NCBI RefSeq assembly: GCF_037975245.1
Contig: NC_092573.1
Span: forward strand, 136,501 to 200,500
DNA length: 64,000 nucleotides
From: Apostichopus japonicus
Lineage: Eukaryota; Echinodermata; Holothuroidea; Aspidochirotida; Stichopodidae
Direction: 5' to 3'
A program made the translations under genes and the position numbers. The stretch's first letter is position 1, and each line of letters starts with the position of its first letter. Below are positions 23,984 through 42,990 of this stretch, piece after piece. A model generated the notes under the pieces. That model saw only the letters and a program-made list of their open reading frames with translations. It was not told where the DNA came from and did no database searches.

Positions 23984-26900
23984 CTGAAGAGCAAAAAAAA
24001 AAGAGAATAAAAGAAAATAAAAAATATCTACACTGGAGTAGTGTTATTTTCTAGCGATATAGTAAGGTAGGGTGATAAATTGCTTCTCACTTAAACAAAC
24101 TCATTTGGAGAAAAAAAATGGTCATATCATATATATCACAGCTATAAAGTCCAGATGTCATACAAGTTGTGTCAAATGCTGATTCAAGTCTAAAATAACT
24201 TCACTGATGCCTGATTTTGTGTATTATTTTTGTAAATGTTACAGCCTGGTTTATCAACCACAGCATTGCATGCAGAGGGGTGAAGTGAGCAATGGGTTAA
24301 TGAGCAGGGGGTGGGAGAAAATAATTATAGTTTCAGAAGTTCATAACAAGGATTGTGAGAACTCAGAAAGCTTTCACACAATCATCTGTAAATGTACGGG
24401 GAAGAGAGATAACCCCATCTTGTCTGCCCCATCCGCAGTTAAATATTAAACCCCTGTGTATGCCTCCAGACACAGAACTAAGACCAGAACTAAGACTGCT
24501 ACAGCAGTTCCACAATGTCATAAATCAGCAAATCCAAGCAGCATCATAGATCAGACAGATTAATGAACTTACCATTTCTTGCTACCAATACACTTGCCAG
24601 GGCATCAGGAACACTATTACCGATCGCAAGGACTGTATAACCTAGAACCACATCAGGTATCCTAAAAGCAATTCCTGTAGAGAATTAAATAAAACATTCC
24701 AAAACTATAGATGGAACTGTCTTGAGCAACAGTAATTTCCATATTTTTTTTAATGTTCTTCAAAAAGCCAAAACAAACACACAACTGAAAGCATCTCCTA
24801 TATTCTGAAAGGTGACATCTGGCAACGAACCTTTAAATTACATGATACCCACAGCAACAAGGATTGCAGGTTCGAGTCATGGTAGGACCACAACCTTCTG
24901 TTCTTAGACAAGACACTTTTTCTCAATTGCCTCTCTTTACCCAAATGTATACATGGGGACCTGTCTAATAGCTTATCAATCCAGTGGAGTGCAATGAATA
25001 ACAGTGGAACCTATGGGAGGTTGTCCAGGGCATGCATACAAGTTATGCATGTAAGTTGCCCCAGGAGCGACTGTCTTAACCTGCACAATTGGAAGTGTTA
25101 TTGTCACAAGTAACCAGTGACCAGGGTTGACTGTTGTAAAGTCGTGTGAGAAGGCCTTGCATGTCCCTGACACAATTAAGTATCTCCACTTAAACTAGAT
25201 AAAGATATAAAGTGAAGCTAGTTAACAGGAAAACTCACCAACATTATTAGCCATCCAGACGAGAATATACGAAGACAGTCCAATCCATAATAAAGACATT
25301 AGGAATGTCAAAGGGTACCAGCTGGTCCACGACTTTCGTTTACAATTTGGAATAGTGAAGTAGAAGATGACTTGACTTGGTAAATATAAAATCCAGATGA
25401 GCAGACTCGTCCAGTTGTCTCTTGGAATATGGAATGGTGAGGGAGGAGGACCCTCTTCCTCCTCTTCTTGTACCGTGTGCCTGTCAGTCGGAGGACGAAT
25501 AGTCACCTCAGCTAGAGAACGACAAAACACAGTTTACATGAATGAAAGTTGTTTACGGTAAAGGAAGCTTCTGGGCGATAAAACAAATATAAACAAAGAA
25601 TTTGGCTTTAATATGACTTAAATCTTAAGTTTTTTAACCGTAGTTTGACTAATACAAAATGGGTTTTCAAGAATGCATTGATGTATAGTAATTTTGGGTT
25701 TTGTTAAAAAAGAATAATCCCTGGCTTATATGATAAACCATATTTAGATTCCCCCAAATTGCGATACAAAATGTTTCGTTTTTCATTTTTTTTTTATAAA
25801 CTTTAACCTAGTAATAATAAACAAAATGTACTGCTGTTTTACCAACAGAAGTGTTATTCTTACTCTTAACTAAATTTTAAAAGGCTATGAAGGATGGTTT
25901 GGTTTGGTTGGGGGTGGGATGAATCTATGCCTGCCAAGATTGACCCTCATTGCTTATGATAACTGTACTGTTGACAAAATTGTGACAATATCTTTGAGTA
26001 GGAATATTAGGTGCCACTGCTTTACAATTATGTATACCAGGATAAAAATATAAATAAATATATAAATAAATAAAGGCTAAGATGATTATTTCACAAACTA
26101 TGATCCATTCACCACAATTTGTAATGTAATATGATGACAAAATGACTTTCAATGGATGAACTAAGTCACAAACCATTTCCAAATTTGCAGTTATGTAATA
26201 ATTAGTGTAACATGACCATGGGACATCAACTTTCACAGGTGGTTGGGCAGACTAATATCAACAGTCTCATTATTTTAATGTTTGATAGTTGTAATAATTC
26301 CCAGAATAAGACATATATATAACCCCTGGACAATATTGATGTTATGGCCTTGATTCTCCCCTATATGACAGTTAATTAGAACACCATGATTTTGATGTTT
26401 CTAGAGCTAATGCCTGGTAAAGGAGCTTACATATACGCCACAATTTTATCATACTGATGGGGGAATAGTATTTCAATTTTTTTGTGTGTCTAAGTGGTGG
26501 GGCATAAAGGCAATACCATCAGAATCAATGTTCTCCATATCTGATGTGTACCCGGAAGTTGGCGTGTGGATGTTGTCTTTATTGTCCAGTAAAGGAGAGG
26601 TCTCTGAAGAAGTCGCAGCGAAGTTGACAATTCTTTGGCGGAAGAAGCCTTCAATTTTGTGATTGTTGAACATTAAGATGATGTAAGCAACGTACAGAAC
26701 CAGTAGGATCAGGCTTTCATACCTAACAACAACAAAAAACAAAAACAAAAAAGGGGTGAGGCTGAGAAAAAGCACATCAGATTTTAGTAACACTAACACT
26801 TGTACATTATAATTGGCTCACAAGTTTGATGGCATTTTTCAAACACTGTTTATTGAAGAAGATAATGTAAGACAGTTTTAACTCCTTGTTAAAAGCACAC

Positions 26901-29900
26901 TAATGGTACTTCAATCGTATCTTATTTTTCTGCCTTTTATTTCCCTGCAAGTGACTTTAGTTTAATATTTTCAGCAGAATTTTTATACCCACATGTACAT
27001 TGTTTTAACTGTAACTAACATTATCTTTACTATTAGTGTGATGTATAAATGAAAACTAAAATAAATCAGCTATGACAAGAAATTGCTTTTAAGTAGTTTC
27101 CCTGTGATCTGTCGATGCCCCATATCGACATACTCTCTTCCTCATAAAACTGTTATAATGGGGGTAAATGGGATTATGGGGGACCGGGGGGGGGGGTGGT
27201 GGAAGGGAAGGAGATAGTGGATGGTCACTTACCACTTAATGAGGCTGTCTTCCATGACCCCAACTAGAGCTGCAACACTTATAAGGTAACACATACAGTC
27301 TCTTGTTACAGCCCACCAGTTTAAATGTATTACCTGCATGGGAACAGATCATGTAATAACAGAGTAACTCTGAGATATATGGTGTCCATTGGATGTCCAC
27401 ACCATGTGTGGACATGGGAGGGGGCTTGTAAGAGGGGGAGGAAGTACAAATAAAACTTAAATAAATCAAAAATATATACATTAAAGAAAAAGTACAAGTA
27501 AAAAATAAAATGCATTCATGCAACAACATTATAGCCACTGATGCAGTCTTCTTGTTGGCTCAAACTTTTCAGTTCTGCAACAAAATCAATGTTATAGTTT
27601 AAAGTGAATATATAAGGACCAATGCAGAATTCAAGATATTCTCATGGGAACTGATAGCTGATTGATACCTGTGAAAAGCTTAAAAACAAACTGCAATTTC
27701 CATATTTTATCACTCAATAAGAATTCTGTGTTAAAGGGGAGAGTGACATCACCTCTCTATAGATGCCACCCTGGGCCTGTGAATTCGGTACCAAGGAGGC
27801 AAATTGGACTCCATATTCCCTTCTTCTGTTTAAAGCCTGGAACTTGAGACTTATACACAAAAACAGCTAGAACTATAGGTACATCTGTTATGAATGTTTT
27901 GTAGCCTGGCTAAGTTAGGTGATGATATTTACATGTCGTAGCAGTGATGTTTTGTTATTTAATTCACACAGGAAGATGTCTGTTGTTCATGTAGCTGTCA
28001 TTGTGGTACTGATGTACTTACAGCATTGGTCAATAGACCACACAGTCCAATAATGAAGAAGAGATTGAAGACTGCAGAGCCAATGATTGTACCCAGACCG
28101 ATGTCTCCCTTAGCAACAAATACACCTGAAAGGGACATTATAGAAAAAATAGGGTGATTTCAAAAACCTCTGACTAATTAATTAAGTGAAGCAAAAAGGA
28201 TCAGCATTTCCTGATGGTAAACTTGTAGTATGAGTACAAACATAGGAATAATTCTAGTACATGGTATAAGTATCAGTACAACAGCATGAGTACAAGTATA
28301 ACAATAATTCCACATGTATAAGTTTGAGTACACATATAAGAATAATTCCACAGGTATAAGACTGAGTACACATTCAAGGATGTATTCTGGCACTATTATC
28401 TATTCTAGATTTCCAAATTGCCCAGAGTATGAGTACCAATGAGAATACACGAGTGTATGAGTACAGTTGACTATGTCAGAATATCAGTGCCAGCACAGAC
28501 ACACTACAAGTCTGTTCAGTAACACTGCATTGTCAGCACAGACTCACTACAAGTCTGTTCAGGAACACTGCATTGCCGGCACAGACTCACTACAAGTCTG
28601 TTCAGGAACACTACAATGCCAGCACAGACTCACTGCAAGTCGGTTCAGGAACACTGTATTGCCAGCACAGACTCACTACAAGTCTGTTCAGGAACACTAC
28701 AATGCCAGCACAGACTCACTACAAGTCTGTTCAGGAACACTGCATTGCCAGCACAGACTCACTACAAGTCTGTTCAGGAACACTGCATTGCCGGCACAGA
28801 CTCACTACAAGTCTGTTCAGGAACACTGCATTGCCGGCACAGACTCACTACAAGTCTGTTCAGGAACACTACAATGCCAGTTTATGCCACCATGTGAAGA
28901 GAGACTACCATTTAAAAAGATAAATACAATGCAATTGTATATTACAAAACTGAAAATGGGCTCAAAATCTGTAAAAAAAAGTTTTGAAACTTTGATGGTA
29001 TTTGTAGTATATTTGGCAACCTCTGTCTCACTTTATAGTCTCTTTAATATTACTGTTCAAAATTTAATTCATTAATTCTATGAATACTCTTCTATGAAAG
29101 TTACTGTTTTTCTCTTTTAGGGCTCCCTCAGGCTATATAGAGACCTTCCATTGCCTCAATAGCACTTCCCCCAGATTGATAATCCTTGTTGTGTCTTTTT
29201 TGGGAGATTGTAACCAAGTATGCAAACTGACAAAGACATAAATAGCTGTCTTAATTCTCACCAATAACAGAAGTGAAAAGCTCCGGCGCTGAACTTCCAG
29301 CCGCCATAAAAGTTGCACCAGCGACATCTTGACTAAGTCTCAACTCTGTGGGAAACAAAAGGTGGACTTAAATAGTAGAAAGTAGAAACAATAGTAGAAT
29401 ATTACATTATGAAGTACACAAGTGTAACCTGAAGAATAAGAACATAAAATTGAAAGGTTATGTACAGGATTATCTAGAAAATTGCTGCATAAAGTTTTAA
29501 TAATGAAAAAGATATTCAGGTTTGTGTCTATAAGAATTGCTTTGTTCTAATATTTACTATCAATCCTATATTTATATATATCAGTTATGCCTATAATTGA
29601 CACACTGTACAATTTATTTACCAGAATTAACAAACAACAAATTTTTTTTTTTTTAAGACTTGATGAAGGAGAGTGTCAGGATATTTAATTAACTGAGGCA
29701 AATGGTGGAAGGAAAGAATTTGGACTCACTTTGGCATATGACTTCTAGAGATGGTACATAATAATCATCACAGACAATTGCGATAACTCCAAAGAGATAA
29801 ATCGCTACTACGACATTGATAAGGAATGCCCCTCTGGCCAGTTGGCTCTCGTTAAAGACTCCTTGGGGGAATGCATCTGGTGTATAAGCTGTGCAATTAA

Positions 29901-31259
29901 TTATTGTTCCATTTTCAGATAGATCTGTTGACAGAAGTACAGATTACGAAATGAGCAACCAACATAACAACATCGTATATATGTGACACAAAGCTTTACA
30001 AACTTTTGATGGTTTTTCAATAAACTCATCAGGATTGCTCTAGAACCATTGTTGCAGCATGGTGCTCTAGAACCATTGTTGTGATTTTGTTTTTCAGTGT
30101 TTTGTCTAGTATTTACTATTTTATATCTTTATCATAATTTTATTTATTTTCCTATTTATAAATTTTTAATGATTTATACTGGAAATAAAGAATTGAATTG
30201 AATTGAATTGCATGAAAATATGCTAGAAAACGAAGAATTGGTCACTCATGGTTCAGTTATGAAGAGACATTTTATGGTAATCTTCAAAACAATTGCCCTC
30301 TGAGAGTCATATATATTTGTATACCTAAGTAAACTTTTCTCGATGTCTAAAAATCTCAAACACATATGGTCTTGGAACGTTTTTGGACATTTGCATTTTT
30401 CATTTGCTCAATCTTTGTGAAGGGGTCAAAATGAAGGGATAAGTACCTCATCATGTTTGTGCAATTTTGTTTACTACACTTGCTTACTGCCAAATGAGTT
30501 GATTTTAATAGAATATCAAGATTGGTCATATTTTGGTACAGCTTACAATGGCATGCAAACACAGCTTTAAATAACCAACATTTTGATATAAAAACATGCA
30601 CTCTTTCACTGTTTATACACAAATATGTTTGTTTGAATTTATATTTCACAGTCTCTGATAACCTGATTTGTACTCTGTTCTTTGTTGAAGAATCTTTCAA
30701 TTTCACCGTGACGTTTTGTTAAGTCCAGATAAAATTGGTGTCCAAAGCAAATAAGTACAAGAGATTTATAGCACTGAACTGCTGCTGGTTGACTTTCACG
30801 CAGATGTGGTGACAGGTATAAAAGGCTAATGTTTTAAATATTTACAGATTTAATATGGATCAGACTATTACATAGGTAGATTACTAAGTGATAAAGACAT
30901 TGGTCATAACAGTCATGGCAGTCAAAATGTTATCCAAATGATCAATCTGCTATATATATGAGTTCCAAGCTATATTTCAGTTTCCTATACAAGTGTCATA
31001 GCATTTTACAACTGGCAAAATTCAGTGTATTCAAAACTGAAACACAAAATTTGGAAACAAAATTATTCTGTTGGTAATGGAAAATTCTCTCACCGTCTTG
31101 CAGAAAGAATGTATCTGAGGTAGAATTCCCTGAAAATCTATTAGATATGTAACTGCAAGTAACGACCAAACCAAACAGTAGCAGAGAGCACGGAATTGTT
31201 ATTAGTAAGCTTCTCCTTCGGCGGCGATGTTTCATTCTGTGTCACACTCCAGCTGACAT
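23652..31259 (-). CDS. SLC24A: Potassium-dependent sodium/calcium exchanger (SLC24A/NCKX family), complete, nine coding exons
   Basis: Coding exons, 5' to 3': 31235-31094, 29924-29730, 29345-29262, 28125-28022, 27333-27233, 26722-26517, 25511-25239, 24674-24573, 23983-23652. The total is 1,539 nt or 512 residues, with all phases compatible. A hydrophobic segment at residues 9-30 is signal-peptide-like. The alpha-1 repeat carries [15 protein letters not shown] (122-136) and alpha-2 carries GNSVPD (387-392) and SNIFD (415-419). Glu134 and Asp392 match the cation-binding acids of NCKX proteins, and Asp419 matches the residue linked to K+ dependence. A cytosolic loop (about 228-310) is acidic and holds ETSPLL, a dileucine sorting-type motif. 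The protein would exchange Na+ for Ca2+ plus K+ across a membrane. LCLGLPW (422-428) recalls NCKX5 (SLC24A5), an intracellular member, but the exact orthologue is not settled. Least certain is the exon 6 donor (GTATTG), chosen because it fits the phase of exon 7. The first exon starts with 24 non-coding bases after an acceptor, so an upstream non-coding exon exists. Confidence 0.92.
24573..24674 (-). CDS. SLC24A: SLC24A exon 8, alpha-2 repeat
   Basis: Phase 1 to phase 1, donor GTAAGT. It encodes [20 protein letters not shown] and the helix ending VLVARN. The usual GTSxPD is GNSVPD here. Confidence 0.94.
24850..25190 (+). mobile_element. SINE-like element in an SLC24A intron
   Basis: A perfect box-B-like ggttcgagtc lies at 24869-24878. 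It is followed by a body with cctctctttacccaaatgta, a phrase I associate with widespread invertebrate SINEs. Box A is not clear, so the left edge is approximate. Confidence 0.5.
25239..25511 (-). CDS. SLC24A: SLC24A exon 7
   Basis: Phase 1 to phase 1, donor GTGAGT. It encodes the acidic end of the loop (a run of five Glu), then [12 protein letters not shown] and two helices ending [12 protein letters not shown], both typical of NCKX. Confidence 0.93.
26517..26722 (-). CDS. SLC24A: SLC24A exon 6, start of cytosolic loop
   Basis: Phase 2 to phase 1. It encodes a helix, then a Ser/Thr/Asp-rich loop with ETSPLL (249-254). The donor GTATTG is weak. Without splicing there, the frame continues about 15 residues and then stops, which would give a truncated protein. 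Confidence 0.78.
27233..27333 (-). CDS. SLC24A: SLC24A exon 5
   Basis: Phase 0 to phase 2, donor GTAAGT. It encodes LNWWAVTRD, the family LxWWxxxRD motif, and the next helix. Confidence 0.92.
28022..28125 (-). CDS. SLC24A: SLC24A exon 4, second half of alpha-1
   Basis: Phase 1 to phase 0, donor GTAAGT. It encodes [16 protein letters not shown], the second half of the alpha-1 repeat, and the following helix. Confidence 0.94.
28491..28878. repeat. 43-bp minisatellite, nine units, in an SLC24A intron
   Basis: Units begin with cagcacagactcactacaag at 43-bp steps (28491, 28534, 28577 and so on). Internal units are nearly identical. Because 43 is one more than a multiple of three and the unit has no stop in any plus frame, the array is open in all three forward frames. 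Confidence 0.95.
29262..29345 (-). CDS. SLC24A: SLC24A exon 3, alpha-1 repeat
   Basis: Phase 1 to phase 1, donor GTGAGA. It encodes [19 protein letters not shown], including the catalytic acid Glu134. Confidence 0.95.
29730..29924 (-). CDS. SLC24A: SLC24A exon 2
   Basis: Phase 1 to phase 1. It encodes the extracellular segment with FPQGVF and the first core helix ending [13 protein letters not shown], a family hallmark preceding alpha-1. Confidence 0.93.
30165..30212 (+). mobile_element. Probable LINE 3' tail
   Basis: The phrase ggaaataaagaattgaattg ends in a short GAATT repeat (30190-30210), the form of non-LTR retrotransposon tails. A similar tail (gataaataaatgaactgaac) lies near 49594-49615. 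The body is too decayed to classify. Confidence 0.4.
31094..31259 (-). CDS. SLC24A: SLC24A exon with start codon (codons 1-47)
   Basis: A pyrimidine-rich acceptor ending cttacag sits just upstream, leaving 24 untranslated bases before ATG at 31235-31233. It encodes a basic start (MKHRRRRR) and a hydrophobic stretch, ending phase 1 before GTGAGA. Confidence 0.82.
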
Positions 31260-34200
31260 CTGTAAGATTTGAGAGAAAAACAATACACCTGATAAGAGGC
31301 CAGTTGTATGCCCCTGCTAATTCACTGCACAGTGCATACCTCACATCAATAGCGGCACAGAAATGCTTGAATTAGGAAGGAATTTTCTCTCATCAAAAAA
31401 AAATGGTGCAATCACTTGTTGAATAGCCTGGACTGATTGATTGAAACATTGATAACTGGATGCTCATATTTGGAGTTGGCCTACTAACCCCTTGATACTG
31501 TACCCTGTACATGTATAATTGCTGTTGTAGGGATAGGAGGAGTGTTGATGCTTGCACTGAAAAGTAAGTTAGGCCTACTTACTACTGTACATGTTATATC
31601 TTAAACTTATTTATTGTTGCAACAAACTTCAAGAAAACGTATTTTGTTCAAATCTTTGCATGGAGGCAGACATGACCGTATCTGTTTTACAATAAAACAG
31701 AAATCTTCCATTATTCCATGCTACGGTTACGTACTGTACATTACCAAGTTGTGAGAGCCTACTCCGCCTGGTACTGCAGGACGGAAGTGTAGGCATAACA
31801 GTTAATTTATGCCAATATACAATACTAATTTATTTATTTTAAAACTAAAGGGTAAACTCGGTTAGTGAAATGCTAATCTCTCCCGCGGTTCTAAAAAAAA
31901 ACACAAAAAAAAACAAGTAGATTAAAAATAATAACGAATAGCCTACAAACGCAATGCCTTTACGTCTTAGTCATTTAGGCTACCTCTCTCTACTATAGTC
32001 CTAGTTCCTACTTCAATTTTACGTGTACCCCTAGAGATTGCTGTCCAGAACAGAATTTTCATCAGCAACCTGGAATTAAGTGATCTTACCAATTCATTCA
32101 ATCAAAAAGTCCTCAGAAGGCAGAAAATTACAAGATCCCGATCAGAGAACAGATGCCATCCCAACAAATTTGCTTACCTACACATGTATTGCACCACATC
32201 ATATGACCAAGATATCATATTAAGATTGTCAGACTGGTAGGTAAATATTAAACTTGTTACAAGCATAACGGATGTATTATATCTGCGGTGGATAATCATT
32301 CCGTACGGAAGCTTAGAAGGGACGTGTCAATTGGGACGTTTTGATGAGATGCAACAACAAAAATCTGAAAATTGACATTTTGTCCATAGTCTCACTAGTA
32401 TTTTGAGTTCATGTAATTTCCGTACTGTCAATTCAATGTTAGCGATAAAAAGGCAGAGGCTGGATTAAAAAAAGGACAACGGTTTCGTGTAATTCTGCAT
32501 ACTCGTGCTTCAAAGGAAACGTTTGTGACAATTAATTTCAATTTTCAAGTAAATTATAAACATTATTCACAAGAGCACATATATTAAAATCAGCACACCA
32601 TGACTCTTGTGCAACGCATCTGATTTTCTCAACCGGAAAGAAATTTTGAAGAGATCTTTTCTTTCGGCCTACCAATATTTCCATACAATGGGAAATTAAT
32701 CAAACAAAAACAAACGTGGGAGCACATGGTTTCCATTATAAACACGAACAAACTGGCGATAATCTATTCCGGGATTCAGTGAGTGATGATGTAACCCAGT
32801 TGTATATTGATATCGTCACGAAGCGAATAAGGAATTTATCTAAAGGAGGTGCTTCACTTGGGTCATTTTAGCTTAATGCTGTCCACCCAGAGAAAGAAAA
32901 AACTTTTAAACTTGAAATGGTGCATTCTAAGGCCAAAAATCACATCTATGCAAGTAGCTCTCATCTCAAGATTGTGCTAATAAATAATGATAATAATAAA
33001 ATTTAGAATTCCCCAACTGATTTAGGTAGGGACCGAATCTCTATGGGAGGGCCAGAATTGAATGAAGTATTTCATAAAGGAGGGTCACTGTCGTGGGGTC
33101 ATCGGAGCCAAATCCCTTGGGATGCATATATAAAGGGTACTCCCACCCCCTTTTTTTTAAATTTAAAAGCCAAATGGTGCATTGTGAGGTATATTTAGAC
33201 TACAATTTAGGATTTTATAAGTAGCTCTAAACTAAAGGTTTTGCTTAAAAGTAATAATAAATTAAAGCTTAAGTTTATTAAACTTCATGTGAGGACCAGA
33301 AGCGAATGAGGGTTTTATAAAAACCCTTCCACTATATATATATATATGGTGGAGAGGATGTTGTCCTGAAGTCATGAAAGTCGTCTCCTATGTAGAGGGT
33401 TAGGTGGTCCTCCCGCAGAATAAAAATTAAAAATAAAAATATAGTAATAAATACTTTGTTTGAGGTTATCAAAAAAGGAATCGGAGATGTGGGACCATGT
33501 ACCTACCTCATCCCGCCCCCTTGGGCACGCCACTGTCTATGGATACAATAAGAGGCATAGCAGTAGGCGGCTCAAGCCGTTCATGGAACCAAGGTTCACA
33601 TGCGCACAGAGGGTCCCAAGGTATTCTTTCTCGAAAATTGAGTCAATGAATCAAACTGTCAGTCATGTTTTAGCATGAATCATTCAATGAATACCAACCA
33701 TAGACCAACATACCTATGCCGTAATCTGTTTTACTTACAACTACTTTTTTTCTAGTTGACACAGTAACGGCCCAGCTTCTACGCCAGATCTATGGTGCAT
33801 TTTCTCTAATGTAACATTTGCGCCAAGTGCAGTTTAGATGAGGTAAAGAGGAAGTACCCTAGCCCTCGCTGTGAAACCGACGACCCTCAAATCGCCACTC
33901 CAGGACACATTCGAAAGCTTTGTGGTGAATCAAGTTGTTCGCCTAAAGCCCACTCTTTCCTAAATCTCAATTAACTGCAAAGTTGGCGTTCCATAACATT
34001 TACGCTGCAAATTGTCGGTACGTCCTTTTATTCGTGGGCCTAAAAGCAGGTAATACACAGTACTCAGAGAGCTACGATCAATCTTTAAAAATCGCCTCCC
34101 CTGTCCTAGATCTAATATAAAAGACAACAGTGATATAAAGAGGTTTTTTTTTCAATTACTTTTAGTCTCCTTTACCCCGTTTTCTGTTAAGAAATAATAT

Positions 34201-34914
34201 ATATTCGTCAATTATTACCTGCGGGAATGATGTGACACGGTAAGCTTGGTAGGCTTCAATAATATAGCACTGAATGCCTGCAAACGCTATAGCCTATACC
34301 TCTACACATAAGTGTCATTCTCGTACTGTGTGTATGTTAACCAACCGAGTGATTACTGCTGAACACAATCAACTTGAATCGTATCGACTATGTAAATTTT
34401 AATATTTGACCCTCATCCATTCACGAGTTTTAAGCCATTTTAATATTTACGTACGCGCGGTAGGATACAAAAGATTTTTTTTAATCGTATTCATAATACA
34501 GCCATCCTATTCCTATCCTACACTACAGTAGTACTATTGCTGAATATGACAACCCTCGTGACTAACTTAGTTTCAACTTCACAAGTATCAGCCGCACTTT
34601 CAACCAGTTGGCAGTTATATATATGAGACAATTAAATACATCAAAACCAAGCTATCAGGATATATTAAATACCCTGTAATAAATAGCAGGGCAGTTAGTT
34701 CAGAGTAGAAACAGTTTAATGTTATGAAGATGGTGAAAACTTACTGGCTAAACTTGATCAATGACAAAATTTACTCAAGTACATTGAAGTATTGATAACA
34801 TAATTTTCTCAAAGGACTGCTGATGTGATTAAATGAGGTGCTATATGACATCAGACATTAAATTAAAAGAACAATTTTCCTGACAACATTGTTTTGTTCA
34901 CAATTTCATTACAG
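31260..34914. other. Head-to-head interval between SLC24A and RPL17
   Basis: Both flanking genes begin with a non-coding first exon, so both promoters should lie here or in first introns. Pyrimidine-start stretches that could be RPL17 TOP sites occur at 32658-32671 (CTTTTCTTTCGG) and 34024-34030. The latter is followed by a GTAATA donor-like site about 20 bases on. Neither is proven. No coding exon was found. Confidence 0.5.
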
Positions 34915-42103
<7,189 letters not shown>

Positions 42104-42786
42104 ATCAATGAAAAAGACTTGCTGCCTTCATTTTAATCTATTTGTGTTATGTGTATTGAAACAAGTTTTGTTATCAAAAGATATGGTGGCCAGCACAGCT
42201 GCAATGTACTCTCGACTTGGTTGACCTTAACACGACATAAAAAATACTTTGAATTCACTAGCAGGAAGTCAAGGGGGAAAGTTTTCACACTTAACAAAAG
42301 CTGTTGGAGGTGCTGGATGGGTGGACTAGGTTGACCAATGGTTGACACAACCATTAGTAGGGTTAAGGTCATTCAAAACACAGTTATGTCTAGACGTGTT
42401 TTAAGCGTGGTTAACTCCGGGTAAGATCACATTACTACTTTGCATTTATGCAGTGACAACGAAGTACCCTGATTGTTTATGGAATGTACTATTTCATAGT
42501 AGGAAGTCGACTATTCAAGACGAGAACGTATTACAAAAGCATACCCAGGGTCCATGAAGGAAAGTTTTGTGACTTGAAGTTAAACAGACCTTCAATTTTG
42601 CTGCTTCAAAGCTGGTGTTGGTTAATAATTCAAGATATGTTGATTGGTAAAGCAGCTAGTGTGGGGTCCTCAAAATTTGCTTGGAAATTACCAATGGGTT
42701 TTCACCTCAAATGGGTTTTCACCTACAAATGGAACTCGCCTACAAATGGAATTGTAAATCCTTGTTGGTAGCAATAGCCTGTGTAT

Positions 42787-42990
42787 CCTTACATACCTAC
42801 AACTGTTACAAGCAGGATATATCAACTATGGCTTCCTGTTGATCTTGACTTGAACCTTACATACCTACAACTGTTACAAGCAGGATATATCAACTATGGC
42901 TTCATGTTGATCTTGACTTGAACCTTACAAACCTACAACTGTTACAAGCAGGATATATCAACTATGGCTTCCTGTTGATCTTGACTTTAA
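42787..42990. repeat. 68-bp tandem repeat, three units
   Basis: Units begin ccttacatacctacaactgt at 42787 and 42855, with a one-base variant at 42923. They differ by only a few substitutions. Confidence 0.95.

Noticed and set aside
28467-29075. 202-codon open frame and two overlapping frames
   Set aside because: They are produced by the 43-bp minisatellite, whose unit lacks stops in all plus frames. The repeats are in an exchanger intron and the translations are the same phrase shifted by frame.
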